A stretch of 64,000 nt of DNA from Psoroptes ovis (taxonomy: Eukaryota; Arthropoda; Arachnida; Sarcoptiformes; Psoroptidae). A program made the translations under genes and the position numbers. Shown piece after piece: positions 1 through 13,582 of this stretch. The notes beneath the pieces are model-generated. The model made no database searches. It saw nothing but the letters and a program-made list of their open reading frames with translations, and was not told the origin of the DNA. Location of the stretch: positions 4,065,501 through 4,129,500 of the forward strand of contig PQWQ01000001.1 in the NCBI GenBank assembly GCA_002943765.1. The letters are read 5' to 3'. How positions within the stretch are numbered: the stretch's first letter is position 1; each line of letters begins with the position of its first letter.

Positions 1-3000
1 TAATATTATTTTAGCTTTAGCTGCTGTTTTTTTCGATATTCGTAATACAAGATTTCCACTTGATTTTGTTGTTTTATTTGGCTGCTGTTGATCGGTTTGA
101 TGTTTTGTTTGTTCGTCAATCGATGTTTTACTGCTTTCTTGATGCCGTTGTTGGTGCTGTTCAGATTCCATATTTTTAACATTCTTAGCTTCAGCGAATG
201 AGTTCGATGATGATTTCTCAGATGATGATGCAGCACTTGAAGAATTTTTATGTTGATCACCGCTGCCATCATTCGATGATGATGATGATTGATGTTGTTG
301 ACCATTTCCGTTACCGGTACCATTAAATTTAAAACAAGATGACATGAAATTTTGTTTCGAAGACATTTTATTGATTATATCGTTGATTACTTTTCCACGT
401 TGTTTATTACTGTTAGTATTATTGTTTGCACTGTTATTATTATTTGCAGCTTGCACCATTGACTTAGATTTATTCTCGGAATTCACTGATTTATCATTGG
501 AATTATTATTAGTGGATGATGACGAATCTTTTTTCGTCGAATCTACTTGATGCGATGGCGATTTTTTCGAATGTTTAGAATCGGATAATTCTGATTGTAC
601 TTCTGGCGGTATCGGAGATATTATTTGTCCAATCAATTGTGATGGAGATGAATCTTGTGATGTAGTCAATTTTATACGTATTGCAGGAGGTGATAATGCA
701 TGTGTTAATGGTTTGGCATCTTTATTATTGTCTTTGCTGCTGTTTTCATTATTTGAATTTGTTGATTGTTTAATTTTATTCGTTTGATTATAATTTGTCG
801 ATAATTTATTTTCATTATGACTATGCTTATGATGATGGTGATGATGATGTTGACGATTATCGGTTGACTTTGAAGATTTTGATGCTGATTTTGTTGTCGT
901 TGATTTCGCATTTGAAATTGCGTTCAAATTATCATTAGAATCAGTGGAATTTCTATCATTTTTATCACGATTGACAGTTAGCGAAGAAGATGTTGAAGTA
1001 CCATTTGATTTGACCATTGTTGATCGCACATTATAGCCTGTACTATTTGTCGTTGTATTCGTAATACGAACAGTTGTTGTTGTGGTAGCTACTGTTTGCG
1101 AATTATTATTACTAGTGTTATTACTGGATAATGTTTGCGTTCCAGTATTTGTAAATTCAGTAATCACATTTTCATCTGTCATCAATTTAGGCCGTTTTCT
1201 GACTGTCATTTCATTTTGATTAGAATTATCATATTCACGTTGTATTATTACACGCGAATTATTCAATTTGGCTCTGGTCGTTGTGGATTGTGCTGAAGAC
1301 GAAACCTTTTGTGTAGGATTATTGATAATGATTCGTTTTACATCATGTTTGGTGACTGTAGTCGAAGATTTTGTTGGCATTGAATCGTTTGCTGTCGATG
1401 ATCGAGATGTTGATGGCTGACTTTTGGCTGACGTCGATGGAGTCGTCGTAGATGATGATGAAGATGGCTTTTGCAATTCATCACTACAAATTGAATTTTC
1501 AATTGCTTTTAATTGATGCGTGTTACGTTTACGAACAAAACAATATGAAAAACGCATTGGATCATTCTATTTTAGTGAAAAATTGAAAATTAATTTTCAA
1601 ATTTGAAACCTTCAATTAAAACAATGACAAAATACATACAGCACCCCATGTATAAATGTAAGCAACTTCCATCAATGTATAATCATCTTTTAAAAATTGC
1701 CCAGCATAATATATTTCAATTTTAAACTCTTTGAACCAATCAAACGATGAATATTTGTTTGAAATTAATTTTTTCAATTGTAATATCGTTAATGCTGCTG
1801 GACACAATAAATATCGGCGTAATGGTTTATCCTGCAATCAATTTACGAGATAAAAATGTCAATGGAAAATCATAAATTCAACAATAACAAACCTCTGGTT
1901 GTATGAACAAAATATCATTATTAAAATTTTCATTATTCGCTTCGTTTTTTAATAATTCATTATTTTGTTGCAGTTGTTGTTGCTGCTGTTTTGATAATCG
2001 TGTCTTTTTCGTTGTTGTCGTTGGCGTGGAATTAATTTTCACTGTATTTGCAGTATTTTTGGCAACATTCATCATAGATCTATGACAAAACATATAAAAT
2101 AATCAGATTTTTGACCAGAAAAACACACACACACACACACACATAAAATGAAAGAGTGCACACGTGAACCCATTCAAAAAAATGACACGCGTACAACTGA
2201 TATTGTACGACACGTGCCGTCAAATGCATTCACCTTATTGATGATTGCAGAGATTTTCAAACGTAATTTAATTTTTTAATCAGAAAAACTTTTAGTTTGA
2301 GAATCACTTATTTGTAATAAGGTTTCTTTTTCGAAGATAAATAGTAATAATTGTCAAAATACTTACTCATCTAAATATTCAATCGACATTGATATTTTAT
2401 CATTTGGACGAAAATAACAAGAATGAATCGATATATGTCCGGCATCTTCTTTACTGAATGGTTTCTGATCTTTATTATCATTATAATATTTTTGTCTACG
2501 ATACATTTCATCTAGAAATACTTGCGGTACTAATTTATAAACAAGATTTTGTTTCAATTTATCTTGACGTAACGATTGATATGGTTTTATTTTACTCAAC
2601 GGTACATCACATATTGGACATGATTTAGATGATTCTAAATAATTTACAATACAAGATTTACAAAATGTATCTAAACATTCAACAATTGTTGTTGCATCGA
2701 TAAAATATCCACTACATAATGCACATGTAATCATTTCATTAATATCATTTAATAATGGATTCTTTTTACTGATCGATGATGAATCACGTTTTTTACCACT
2801 GAGAAATGAATCATTATCGATTATCAATTTATCACCATTAATATTATTTTTAGTCATTATATCATTGACTTCAACATTATTATTCAATGATGTTTTACCA
2901 TCATCATTATTATTATCATCATTTGCTGATTGTTGACCAGAATTATTTGATTGACTATTATTATTAATTGATTTAATCATCATTTTATCATTAATCGATG

Positions 3001-3154
3001 ATGTTCCACCATTATTATATAATGATCGATTAGAATTAGTACAGTTATTTGTCATAATTCTTTGTTGATGTTGTTGCTGCTGCTGATGTTGTTGTAGATT
3101 GTGATTATTATTATAACTTTTAGTCGCTGTTATCATCATATTGCTTGTGGTCAT
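1..3154 (-). CDS. Polycomb group RING finger protein (PCGF, Psc/BMI1-like), partial at C-terminus
   Basis: PCGF proteins pair with RING1 in the nuclear PRC1 complex, which ubiquitinates histone H2A and compacts chromatin. Predicted exons are 3154-2367, 2079-1893, 1831-1640 and 1566-1; reading phases match and the last exon is open to the window edge (at least 911 residues). Residues 1-140 are Q/N/S-rich. The RING spans about 144-182 (C144, C147, C160, C165, C168, C179, C182) and is followed by the family motif LVYKLVP and an Arg-rich EMYRRQKYY. A RAWUL domain follows (SMSIEY, then RRYLLCPAALTILQLKKLI, then YIYTW), split by an N/Q/T-rich insert of about 62 residues that is the whole second exon. 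The remaining 500-plus residues are S/T/N/K-rich with a His run, recalling the long tail of fly Psc. The family is clear; orthology to Psc, Su(z)2 or PCGF3 is not. The RING His is Asp162 here. Confidence 0.88.
2123..2143. repeat. (CA)n microsatellite within the first PCGF intron
   Basis: Ten or so uninterrupted CA units lie inside the 287-bp intron 2080-2366 of the PCGF gene. Confidence 0.85.
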
Positions 3155-3773
3155 TTTTTTCTTGAATAAATTTTAACTTATTTATCCATTAATTGAGTTA
3201 AATTAAATCAAATTGAATCCATCAGGGAAATTGAACCTAAAGGTAAAACGAAACAAAACGAAATGTCAAAATTGTCATGATGTCTTTCGATTTTCAAATA
3301 TCAACGCTTGTCGCGCCGTGTTGCGCCGCGCATACTTGTCTAAAAATGCAATAAATTAACCCAAAAATCAAGCGCAAAGTGAGATTAATTTAAAATTTAT
3401 TGGATGGCGCTCAAATTAAAAAATGAATTGAATAGAAACCGATCGAACGGTTTTTTCTTTGAACAATTATCATTACATTTAACCCTGAAGCATTGTTTGT
3501 GGTGTAAAACATTACAGAGCAACAATATTACAACACACTGACAGGCAAAAAATAACAATTGAAAAATTATGGAAAAGAAATCATGAAAAACCAGAAAATA
3601 CAGAGAAATGAATGAATGAATAAAAGGAAACCAGAAAACTGCAAAAATACAAGTTTATATGAATGATGATGATGATGATTATATCCCTATGCATGCCTGT
3701 GTATGAATGAATATATATCAACGTATTTGAATGTATATCAATGGACTAAATAATGTACACACTACACCAACTA

Positions 3774-3775
<2 letters not shown>

Positions 3776-3809
<34 letters not shown>

Positions 3810-3811
3810 GT
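3776..3811. repeat. Compound (ACC)n-(ATC)n trinucleotide microsatellite
   Basis: A run of CAC/ACC triplets passes directly into ATC/TCA triplets. A second short dinucleotide run, (CA)n, lies nearby at about 3950-3962. Confidence 0.8.
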
Positions 3812-6800
3812 TTGATGTGTCAAATAGCTGACAAAAACATTTGAATGTGATTGTGTATATAGCTTATTATTATTGCAATCGTTATTATTATTCGGGTTAT
3901 GGATATACATTGAATTTAATGATGATAATAATAACAATTAATAGTTACACACACACACACACATATTAAACCACCCCACGCGCCATAATCACAAGTCCAT
4001 TCAACTTTAAACCATTTATTTTCGTGTATATTCATCATCATCATTGTTACTGTTGTTGACTAATATCGGTGAATATGTATGTGTGTGTGTGTTATACATC
4101 AAACGATGATTAAATTTACGAAATGACAGACAGACATCAAACAATTAACAGTAAATTAGTTTGAAATTAAAATCAATGAATTAGCTGAGACAGAACCATC
4201 CCATCATCTGGAAGCCTTTTGGCATTTTTTTTTTCATTTGATTGATTCAATTGATTCAATCAATTCACGATTGAATTTTGATTCAATTCAATTGAATGGT
4301 CACTCAGTGAGAATTCAATTGATTCAATTCAGCAATTTCACACTGAATAATTCACGCAATATTTCGATTAATTTTCTCCAAAAAAAATTTTTGAGAGAAT
4401 TTTATCAAATCAAATCTTTAAAACTTCACTGTAATGAGAAACTATAAAATTCAAAGAAAAAAATTTTCAATTTCGTATTCAAAGGGTTAAAATTCTTCAA
4501 TTTCTTTGTTTTTCTACCAAAAATCAATCAATCGAACACACTGGGAGAAGAAATTGCATAGAAATAACCAAATTTTCTTCAAAAATCAAATTGAAATTTT
4601 TGGTTTCGTTTGCTTGGTTTTGCTTTTTGTTTGATTTCGCCATTCAATTTCCTGACAACCAATCAAACACACCACACTCACGCTCATACACACAGACTAA
4701 TCACCCAAAAAACTGTTATTATTTATGAGAGTGAAGAGAAAATACAGAAATATAAAATGGCAAATGGTTAAATTATGGCTGATGACTTTGACTGACTGAC
4801 TGAATACCACCACCACACAATGCTACCAAAGGAGACCAGCTGTGACCGAAGAAAAAAAATCCCATTATTTCTACAAAAATGAAAAAAAAAATTTCCATTT
4901 TCCGGCTACCAACCAAAAACAATTTATTTGAAATTATTTACATTCGTAAACTTAGTGATTTCATTGAGAAATATGTGAATATATTCAAGAAATCTAAAAT
5001 GCAAAAAATTGACTAAATTACAGAATTTATGAATTTTTTTCTTGTAATAATCTTATAAGAAAATCGATGGCCACACCACGCACACACAAGGCCAAAACCT
5101 TGTAAAACTTCATCTTTGGAATTCGATCTCATAAGCCCCTTTGAGAAGCTTGATCAATCTCAAGATGTGACAAAGAATCACAGTATTGAACCTCTCTGTG
5201 CCTTGTTAAACGAATCATTGAATCAATTTCTGCTGGGAAAACTTTGAGGAATACCTAACACTAAGGTCTAAGCCTTAGATGGTCAGCCAAATGGGCGAAC
5301 TATGAATGTATGCAAATGAAACAAACGATGAATAATAAGCTAATATCACTTAAATGAATAGATGCAAATAAGTGCAAATAAAACGAATACGATTATTTGA
5401 TCCAGCCTTGATTTGGATTTAAAAAAAATGATGAATAATAGAATAATGGATGATGGAATAATCAATGAATTCATAGTTTCATGTACAAATGTTGGTGTAC
5501 AAAGCTCGGGTGAGGCCAAAATTTCTATTTTGAGTATACAAATAATGAAATGAATGCATTTCGCGTAAAACTCGTGAAGAATTTGCACGTGTTTAAATTT
5601 AAATCATTATTACCAATTATTATTCAAACATAAAACGATTGGACTTTGAATTTTCGATTCATTTTTTTTCTCTCCTATAAAAAAGAGGAACAACATTCCA
5701 ACAAATTAAATTAAAATCAATTTAATTTGATTCAAAATTGATTTCGGGCAATCAAAAAATGTCCAAAATAAATTTGATTCAATCAACTATTCAGAGGTTC
5801 GAAGCAATCATTTCACAGTCAAAATCAATTAAATGGAATTCAATCATTTGAAAAATTTGAAATTTAGGCCAAAATTCACCGAAAATATTGACCATCGACA
5901 ATGGTCAAGTTGGCCACCATCAAGAGCTGACCATCATCGAAAAAGCATCATTCACAGCGAAAATAGCCATTGAAACGAAAATTAATCATTCATTTTTTTT
6001 TCACCGTGAAATTTCAAATAGAAGAAACAAATTCTTTTGTTATAAATTATGTAATGCATCATCCGATCAGATCATCATTCATTCATTTCTTTTACTGATT
6101 CATCTCATCAAGCAAACGAAAAAAAAAACCTGAATTGGACAAGTCAACTTTTGTGTAAAGAAACGAATAGAAAGCAAAGCAAGCCATTATTCTATTTCTA
6201 CCTTGAGCGATATTCTCATCAAATACAAAATACAAAAGGAAGACAACCAAACCAAACTAAACAATCGACGACCTTTGATCATTGTGATATGAAGGAGAAG
6301 AGAAATTCAGGCAAAAATCTATTTTGTAACCTTTTCAAATGATTCAATGAATTGTTCTCAATCAATTCAATGGCTGAAATCAGGTAGAAATGAGAGCAAT
6401 TGTTTTCTTCTTCATTGAATTTGAATTCTCTTCAATTTTCGGAAGAAAAATTCAAGTTTTCTTCTTCTTCAATTGCTTCTTGATTCAAACCGTTTAAATT
6501 CTCACCAATTTAGAAAGGAATAAATGGAAATTAATCAATCAATCAATCCGTTCTCAAAAGATGATAGGAATTTATCTGGCAAAATCAGATTTTACGAAAA
6601 CCAAAGATGAATGGTCAAGGATCAAGAATATGGAAAAAAATAAAAACCGAAAATCGATTAATCAATCGATTGAATGATCAATAGATCAATTAATCTTTGG
6701 TTTCAATGGTAAAAAAATATGAAACAAATTATCTTTCATCTTAAATCATAATATTAACTCATCACTAATCGATATCATCTGATTCTCAAAAATCAGATTT

Positions 6801-7206
6801 GATCTGCCTTCAGGCGGATCCAATTTTTTTTTTAAGTAGATGAAATTTGACGGAACTCGAGTAATTCAGAATAAGCGAATCAGATCCAAATTAATTATCA
6901 TCGATTCATGAGGATTCCGAACAATATTCTAATCGACTCTTGATGTTGGTTGATGAAATTCATCGACAAATGAATCACATGGAAAAGAAAGAAATGTCAA
7001 TTTTAAATGCAAATTACCATAACTTATCAAATTAAATCAAAATTAAATTATCATTATTAAATTGAATCGAATTAAATTAAATTTCATTTACAATTAACGA
7101 AGGTTGTCAAGGGTACAAACCCTCTTTTAAACAATCAAATTTGAAATTGTCATCAAAATGTTTTTGATTAATCGTAATTAATTAATTTGAATTTCATTTC
7201 CAAAAT

Positions 7207-7274
7207 TGTCTCCACCAGATCTCTGAATAATGCTGATAGGCACAATGTTAATTCATTATTATCTGGTGGAGACA
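7207..7274. repeat. Short foldback hairpin
   Basis: TGTCTCCACCAGAT (7207-7220) has its exact reverse complement at 7261-7274. Beyond a 5-nt bulge (7221-7225) the pairing continues for 7 bp (7226-7232 with 7254-7260), leaving a 21-nt loop. The total stem is 21 bp in a 68-nt unit, about the size of an animal miRNA precursor, though it could equally be a MITE remnant. No protein-coding support overlaps it. Confidence 0.6.
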
Positions 7275-8500
7275 CATGGAAAATTGCCGGCCGGATAAGC
7301 AATTCGGAACATTACCGAATAAGCGTTTGCAACATACATTCAATCAAATGGAATACGAAATATATTACACATTTTGGATGCGAAACACACACACACACAC
7401 AGACACACATAAATTCAAATCAATTCAATGAAATAATTCAATTCAATTCAATGGTAATTCAAATATCAAAGCAAAAGCAAAGCCTTTGCCTTTATATATG
7501 GCCTTTTCAGGGCCAAAAATGCTTACCAAAAAAAATTTTGGATCCGTCCGTTTCAATTAATAGAAACACAGTGAAACACACAATTACACCAATCAACCAA
7601 CCAACAAAGACACACGCACACAGTTCAATTCAAAATTCAACAAAAGCAAAGCAAGTTTCTCCTCCAAAAAAAAAAAAAATATTTCATTTCAATTTTGAAA
7701 TTTTCAAATATAATAAGTAATCTACTCACACACACACACACAAATAGTGAACACATAATGAAAACTGACAGGACAGGCACACATGCATGCACACAAATAC
7801 ACGCACAGACAAACATAGGCAAACACCACACCAAAAAAATTTATTCGCTAAGTGCGCTTAAATTATAAGGCTAAAGCCGAACATTTCATTTCGATTTTAT
7901 GCTGAAATGAATCAATGTTTCGCGGTTTATGCGCGATTTTTGACGCTGGCTTCGCCAGCTTCGATCGATTCATGCAATCGGATCGTAGTTTTTAGATATT
8001 GAAAGATGTAAAAATCCGATCACTGGCTAAGACCCTATGCAAAACTTATAAATCCTTGGATTTTTCTCATATTCAGGATGAAAGGTGAAAAAACAGTTAA
8101 GAATAGCTTGCTTGAATGAATCAGTCGAATAATCCATTACTTACCAGGATGAAAAATGATCCATGGATACAATTCATTCGACAAGATCTATTCGGCGCTG
8201 TTTTTCAGTTTTATTAGGTGAATTAATCGTGCATTTCAATTAATCAATTTGTGGAAGTTGATTCATGCATCGCATGCAGAAAAATAGACAAGAAAATTCG
8301 TTAAAACTTACCAATAGACCAAAGTGACAAGTAATGTCGATGAAATTCAAATTTCCGACTGGATTTTCGATTATAACGAAAAATTGCCGCCGTTAGATGG
8401 CGTTTATTCGAGATGTTATTCTATTTTTACCGGTTATTTTAGCGATGACATTAGTTGTCAGACACTATTTTACTAAGAGGACAATGTTAGATTGATTCAA

Positions 8501-11500
8501 AGTCACTGAATAATTGTTGGTTATTTACATGAATGATTATGAACGAAATTTGATGATTAATGAACGAAATAATTTCGTTTAATTCTGTTCGCTACGAATT
8601 TTTGGATGATTACATATGAGAACAAAGACAAGTAAAAACAAATGAAAATAATGACAATGTTGCTGAATAATCAAAATAATGTTGATGATAATATCAATAA
8701 ATAATAATAATAATAGTAATGATGAATAACGAATATGAAACAAAGAGAAATAATTTACACAAAAAATCAAAAAATAAAATAAAAACAAAAACAAAAAAAA
8801 ACAGCTCAAAAAATACTCAAATTTCAAAGTTTATACGTTGCAATCACATGTGCACAAATAACTCAAACATAATCGATATTTTTGTCTTGATGAACTTGCA
8901 ACGTATAAATTGTTAGATTAGAAAAAGAGGAGCAACAGCAGCGACGACATATTACACATGATGGCTGTAATGTGAGTAATCATTCGGCAAATGAAAAAAA
9001 AAAAATTGGAAAAAAACAAGAAAAAATGAATTTTCGTTTCAAAAATGAATCCGAACACAATGAACGCTACAAACAGACTGACGAAAAAATTGTCTACGAA
9101 ATGTGTGATTGTGTGTGTGTGCACACAACACAAGCAATAAACATGTACATTGTATGTAATGTGTATATGTATATGTATGTATACTATGTATATGTGTGTG
9201 TATGTGATACACACACACACTATTATACATATAAAAATAGGATGACTGATTGAGTGACATATAAAATTGTAGTAGTAGAAGTGGCCGTTTGGTTTGTTCG
9301 TTTTTTTTCTATGTGTGCAATTTGCTTCGTCCTACGAAAACAGTCGACAACGTGATTTTTCGTTGAAAATTTTTTAGCCAAAAATCTGCTCACCCCGAGT
9401 GACATACGTGCAATTATAATGTAATGAGAATGTTTAGGACAGTTTGAGAAGATATCGATAAAAAACGATTTCGACTGTTAAGAGGATAATGTTTTTTTTT
9501 GTTTTTCGTTCGTTTTTTTTCCAATTTTTGAACCTACAAAGCATACAAAAGAGACGATTTAAAGCAAATATAAGTAAACACACATATACATATACAAAGA
9601 GGAAGAGCACACACAGTGAACACTGAGTAAAAAGCAGAGTAAAAAGAGAGAGAGAAATAATTGAGAAAGAGAGAGAAAAGCTTCATGTCATTTGATCTCT
9701 GTGTTTAAAATTTTGAAAAACGAAAAAAAGCACATACAAAGGGCACAGCCCGAATTCATTTCTGATTGGTCCAATTTCATTACAAATTTTGAACGGGAAA
9801 AATTTCTTTTTGTTACACACAAAATTACTTACAAACGTTTGATCACGTGATCTGGAAAGAGTCATTCATATATATGTACATCACATATATATGAATATAT
9901 GAACTCATAACTTGTCTCCGTTGCTACGACAAATGAATTTTTTTTTTTTTTGGAAGTTTTGCAGTTTGGAAGACGCCGAATTCTTGTATATTGAAGATAT
10001 GATATTTGAGTGTGTGTGTGTGTGTGTAAGCAAGAGATGAGAGAACAAATACTTTGTATGAACTGAAATGAAAAAAAAAATTTGATACAAGGACGCCAAT
10101 GGTGGTAGCAGCAGAAGCAGCTACAGCAGCAATGATGATGGCATCTTTACGATGCACAGATGTCTATGTGTGTGTGTGCAAGTGTGTGTGGTGCATGGCA
10201 TTCCAATGATGATGATAATTTCGCCATTGTAAATGCCATCCAAGCAAAAAAAATATTGGAAAAAATTGGATACGCGAATAATAATAGTGCGAGATGTGCA
10301 AGAAATTTCGTTGATCAAAAATTTCCAATTTCTATGATTTACATGATTTGTAATGTGTTATGTAGTTATATTTTAAAATTTCAAGTATTCAAAGGATTAA
10401 TCATGATGACTATAGATCATGATTAGATCATATTCATTTTTAGATTTCTATGCCGAAAATCGGTCTTAAGATTTTCCAAAAGGGCCATTGCTTGAATCGA
10501 AAGATTCAGCTTTGAAACACACCTTGAGATAAAATTGAAATGATTTTTGAGTTTTTCACCGATGGTCGGTTGCTGATTGAAATTAGATTCATTTATGAGT
10601 TATTTCGATTAGTATTTGAATAAATCAAGATTCTTCGATTGAAACGTGAATCACCGAATGATAATTGAATTGTTGGATTCGAGAAAAATTAGTGACCAAA
10701 TTGGTGTTTTGAGTCCAGTCAATTTTCGAATAACCAATTGGAGATTATCCGCGCAAAGGATGTCCTCAAGTTTCTTTGATTTTGAACATGAACGTTAATT
10801 GATCAATTGTTACCTTTGATATGAAAAGAATAAATTTGATTTGAGAAATTTGATTTCAATAATCAACATCATGAATCGGCAGAAAAATCATTGGATTTTC
10901 AAAAATGATCGAAGTTCAAATTAAAAACAAATCGAGGTGATTGAACACTGAAATCATTGAAATTATCGAAGTCATGGGAAATTATATCAAATCAAATCGA
11001 TCGAATCGATCAATCATCAGGCAAAAACATGAGTTAACCAGATACGATAATGACGAAACTTGGTTGTAATGATCAAACCAAGGATTGATGGCAAATATTT
11101 TCCTGTGTGTGTGTGTGTGTGTGTGTTAACGAAATATGAAATCAATCAATATGAAAATAATCAAACATAAATGTGTTGATATTTACCATTTAACCATTTT
11201 CCGATGAACGAAACCTCGAAATAATCAAAGCAACAAAAACAATAACATCGACATGATGAAACTATGACAACCTTAATAATAACAATAATTATCCTTCCGT
11301 TACTGAATTGGCAACGATATATGTATATTCAAATGTTTGTGAATGTTTATTTTATTCAAAATGATCGAAATGTTTTTGATGAAATCATCAATTAAAAAAA
11401 CAAGATTTCATTGTTTTTACATTTTCACATTTTTTTCGGGTGAACGAAAATCAAAAACGATAAAACATTTCGAATTTTTAGAGCTAAGCTATTTTAGAGA

Positions 11501-13396
11501 TCAAAGGGTTAATCCGTTTTCGAATTGATTTCAAAACGCTGATATTCGATGCAATTTTCGACATTTATGATCAAATTTTTCGAAATTGTTGAAATTTGAA
11601 GGTGAGAACCATGAACAACTATAAATTGATCACTTGTAATTCTCGTCTAATGAGTAATTATGTCAATTTTTTAGTGCACAACATAAAATCGCAATTATTT
11701 GATTAAGGTCTAAAATCAACATGATCTTTCATGATCTATTATGAAAACTAATCCATCGATTCATTCAATCATTGAATCATTGATTGAAATTCGATTAGCA
11801 TTGATTGATCATGTCTTCAAATTTGGTCAATTGATCAAACCTCAAAACGATTTTAGAGTTAAATTATTGTAATAATCTTTGGATTAGGATAGAATGTACC
11901 TGAATGTCTTCATCATGACTAATAGTAACGCTTTCACCAGTTAAAATAAAGAAAGGTGTCGAATGAAGAAAGGGTTAGTCCAGCCGATTTGATCATTTTT
12001 AGTGTAGCTTTCATCATTGAAATCATAAAAGACAATAGCCTTTGAAAACGTTTCAAAACTTCAAGGTTTTCACACACCTAATTTAAAGTAATGGAAGCAT
12101 CTAGTCAGCATCCATTATGATTACGATTCGCCAACAATGAATTAATGAATCAATTATCCGATTTCAAAGGATTATTTGAATTTTGCTGGCTAGTTGCTGG
12201 TATTGGTCAAGGGTGGAGTATGATTCTAACAAAAACCTCAGAAAAACTGCAAGAATTCACTGCCATTTAATCAGAATAATTATCAATTTTTAATGATCGA
12301 ATATGAGAGCAGTTCATTTGTAATTACTTATAATCAATAATTATAGTACAATTGAAATTTTTAATTGATTCAAATCAAATCCCATTGATTAATGTGATAA
12401 TGTTGATCTATAATAATCCATGTTTCTATTTTCATATTGGAATTACTTATGATTTCGAAAATACTTTCGATAATAGATCGAAGATGAAAATATGAATCTC
12501 CAGAAAAGTTTAAACCGTTCAACATCTCCGAATGTAAAGCTGAAGATTCTGGCAATTTGCTCATCACTCGATCAGCAATGGAGTTGAATTTGACACAGGT
12601 AATCATGCTTAAAATGTCAATAATGAAAATAATGTTGAAAAATTTGAAATTTTTCAATTATTTTAAAATATTTCAACATAATTATAGGGTGAAGAAAATT
12701 TCTGAAAATTTCAGAACTTTTTCCCTAAAAAAATTTCTGAGAAAATTCCGTAAAATTCTTGGAAAATATTGAGCTGAATACTCTTGGATATTTGAACGCA
12801 AACGCCCGACTGAGATTCAAAATTCAAAAATTGGAAAATTCATGATCATTTTCATGTGCGGGAATCAGGCGCAAGCTTCTCTGGCGGAAAACCCGCATCC
12901 TGATGACCACTAACGAATGCCACTCAGATTTCTAATTAATCATCGATAAATTCAGAGAAATAATCAAGGGAAAAACTCTGGTCACGTTCGTGGCATTTTG
13001 CTTGACTTTGACTTGAAAATACAGAACAAACAAATAAAACGAAGAAATTTGACCTTTGACATGTGATTCGTTTGTATTTTTTTTTGCATTTTCTTCATTT
13101 GACGAAAAACAGAGAAAAATGAATGAGTGAAAACCGCAGCCACATGCTTCTGTCCAGTCAAAAGTCAAATGCTGACTACGCTGAACCTAATACTGATGTG
13201 CGGTGTGGTCATTGATTGATTTTGGTTTGATTCTTAAGAAATGTTCAAATTTTAAGGCCAAAGATGAAGCGAAACGATTGAAGAATCGCATGATTTATTG
13301 GTTTTTATTTTGTTTCATTTGATTGGCTACTTGATTTTGTTACGGAGCGAAATCCGGTTAAATTCGAAAATGATTCTATGCAAATCAATTTCGGAC
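8501..13396. other. Gene-free stretch rich in simple repeats
   Basis: Short open frames on both strands overlap GT/CA microsatellites (about 9107-9220, 10011-10026 and 11104-11124) or A/T runs. None has a conserved motif, codon bias or splice partners. GA-rich runs lie at about 9640-9680. One minus-strand frame (12370-12657) looks mildly protein-like but starts at TTG and has no partner exon, so it is not called. Confidence 0.65.
11104..11126. repeat. (TG)n microsatellite
   Basis: An uninterrupted TG dinucleotide run of about eleven units. Similar runs occur at about 7384-7402, 7729-7742, 10011-10026 and 16902-16924. Confidence 0.8.
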
Positions 13397-13582
13397 AGTC
13401 ATTCTCAACCTTTTTTTCGCCGCGGCACACTGAAAAAAGGAAAAGCCTTTATTCCCAAAATCTTGCGGCACACCAAGTAAAGGAATAGTTAAGGAATGAG
13501 TTAGATTTACGAAATATTGGCGGCACACTTTTGGAATCTGGCGGATCACTAAAGTGCCGCGGAACACTGGTTGAGAATGACT
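13397..13582. mobile_element. 186-bp MITE-like element with 14-bp terminal inverted repeats (hAT-type)
   Basis: The ends are a perfect 14-bp inverted repeat, AGTCATTCTCAACC and GGTTGAGAATGACT. Inside them is a second imperfect inverted block built on CCGCGGCAC. The interior repeats GCGGCACAC several times and has no coding capacity. A C at 13396 gives a CAG start on the left, as in many hAT elements. The TTCTCAACC...GCGGCACAC end sequence is one I associate with non-autonomous hAT elements in animals. No clear 8-bp target duplication is visible. GC content is well above its surroundings. Confidence 0.7.

Larger units (their letters stand above)
3155..8500. other. Gene-free stretch upstream of the PCGF gene
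   Basis: No ORF here shows family similarity or a believable exon chain. The first 200 bp are the likely PCGF promoter and 5' UTR, with a CpG-rich patch at about 3299-3333 that stands out from the AT-rich background. The rest is A/T-rich sequence full of ATTGATT/ATTCAA reiterations, microsatellites and poly-A/T runs. The longest open frame (7187-7720, plus) begins at a TTG and reads through CA repeats, so I do not call it. A foldback hairpin sits at 7207-7274. Confidence 0.7.

Noticed and set aside
7187..7720. Plus-strand 177-codon ORF
   Set aside because: Starts at TTG, crosses a CA microsatellite (HTHTQTH) and the foldback hairpin, and has no motif; length is explained by low stop density in repeats.
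8918..9260. Overlapping ORFs on both strands rich in Thr, His, Tyr and Val
   Set aside because: All derive from GT/CA and TATG repeats; the same bases are open in several frames, which is typical of microsatellites.
12370..12657. Minus-strand 95-codon frame with a hydrophobic N-terminus
   Set aside because: It begins at TTG rather than ATG, lacks partner exons or a known family, and the hydrophobic start is built from A/T-rich codons expected by chance.
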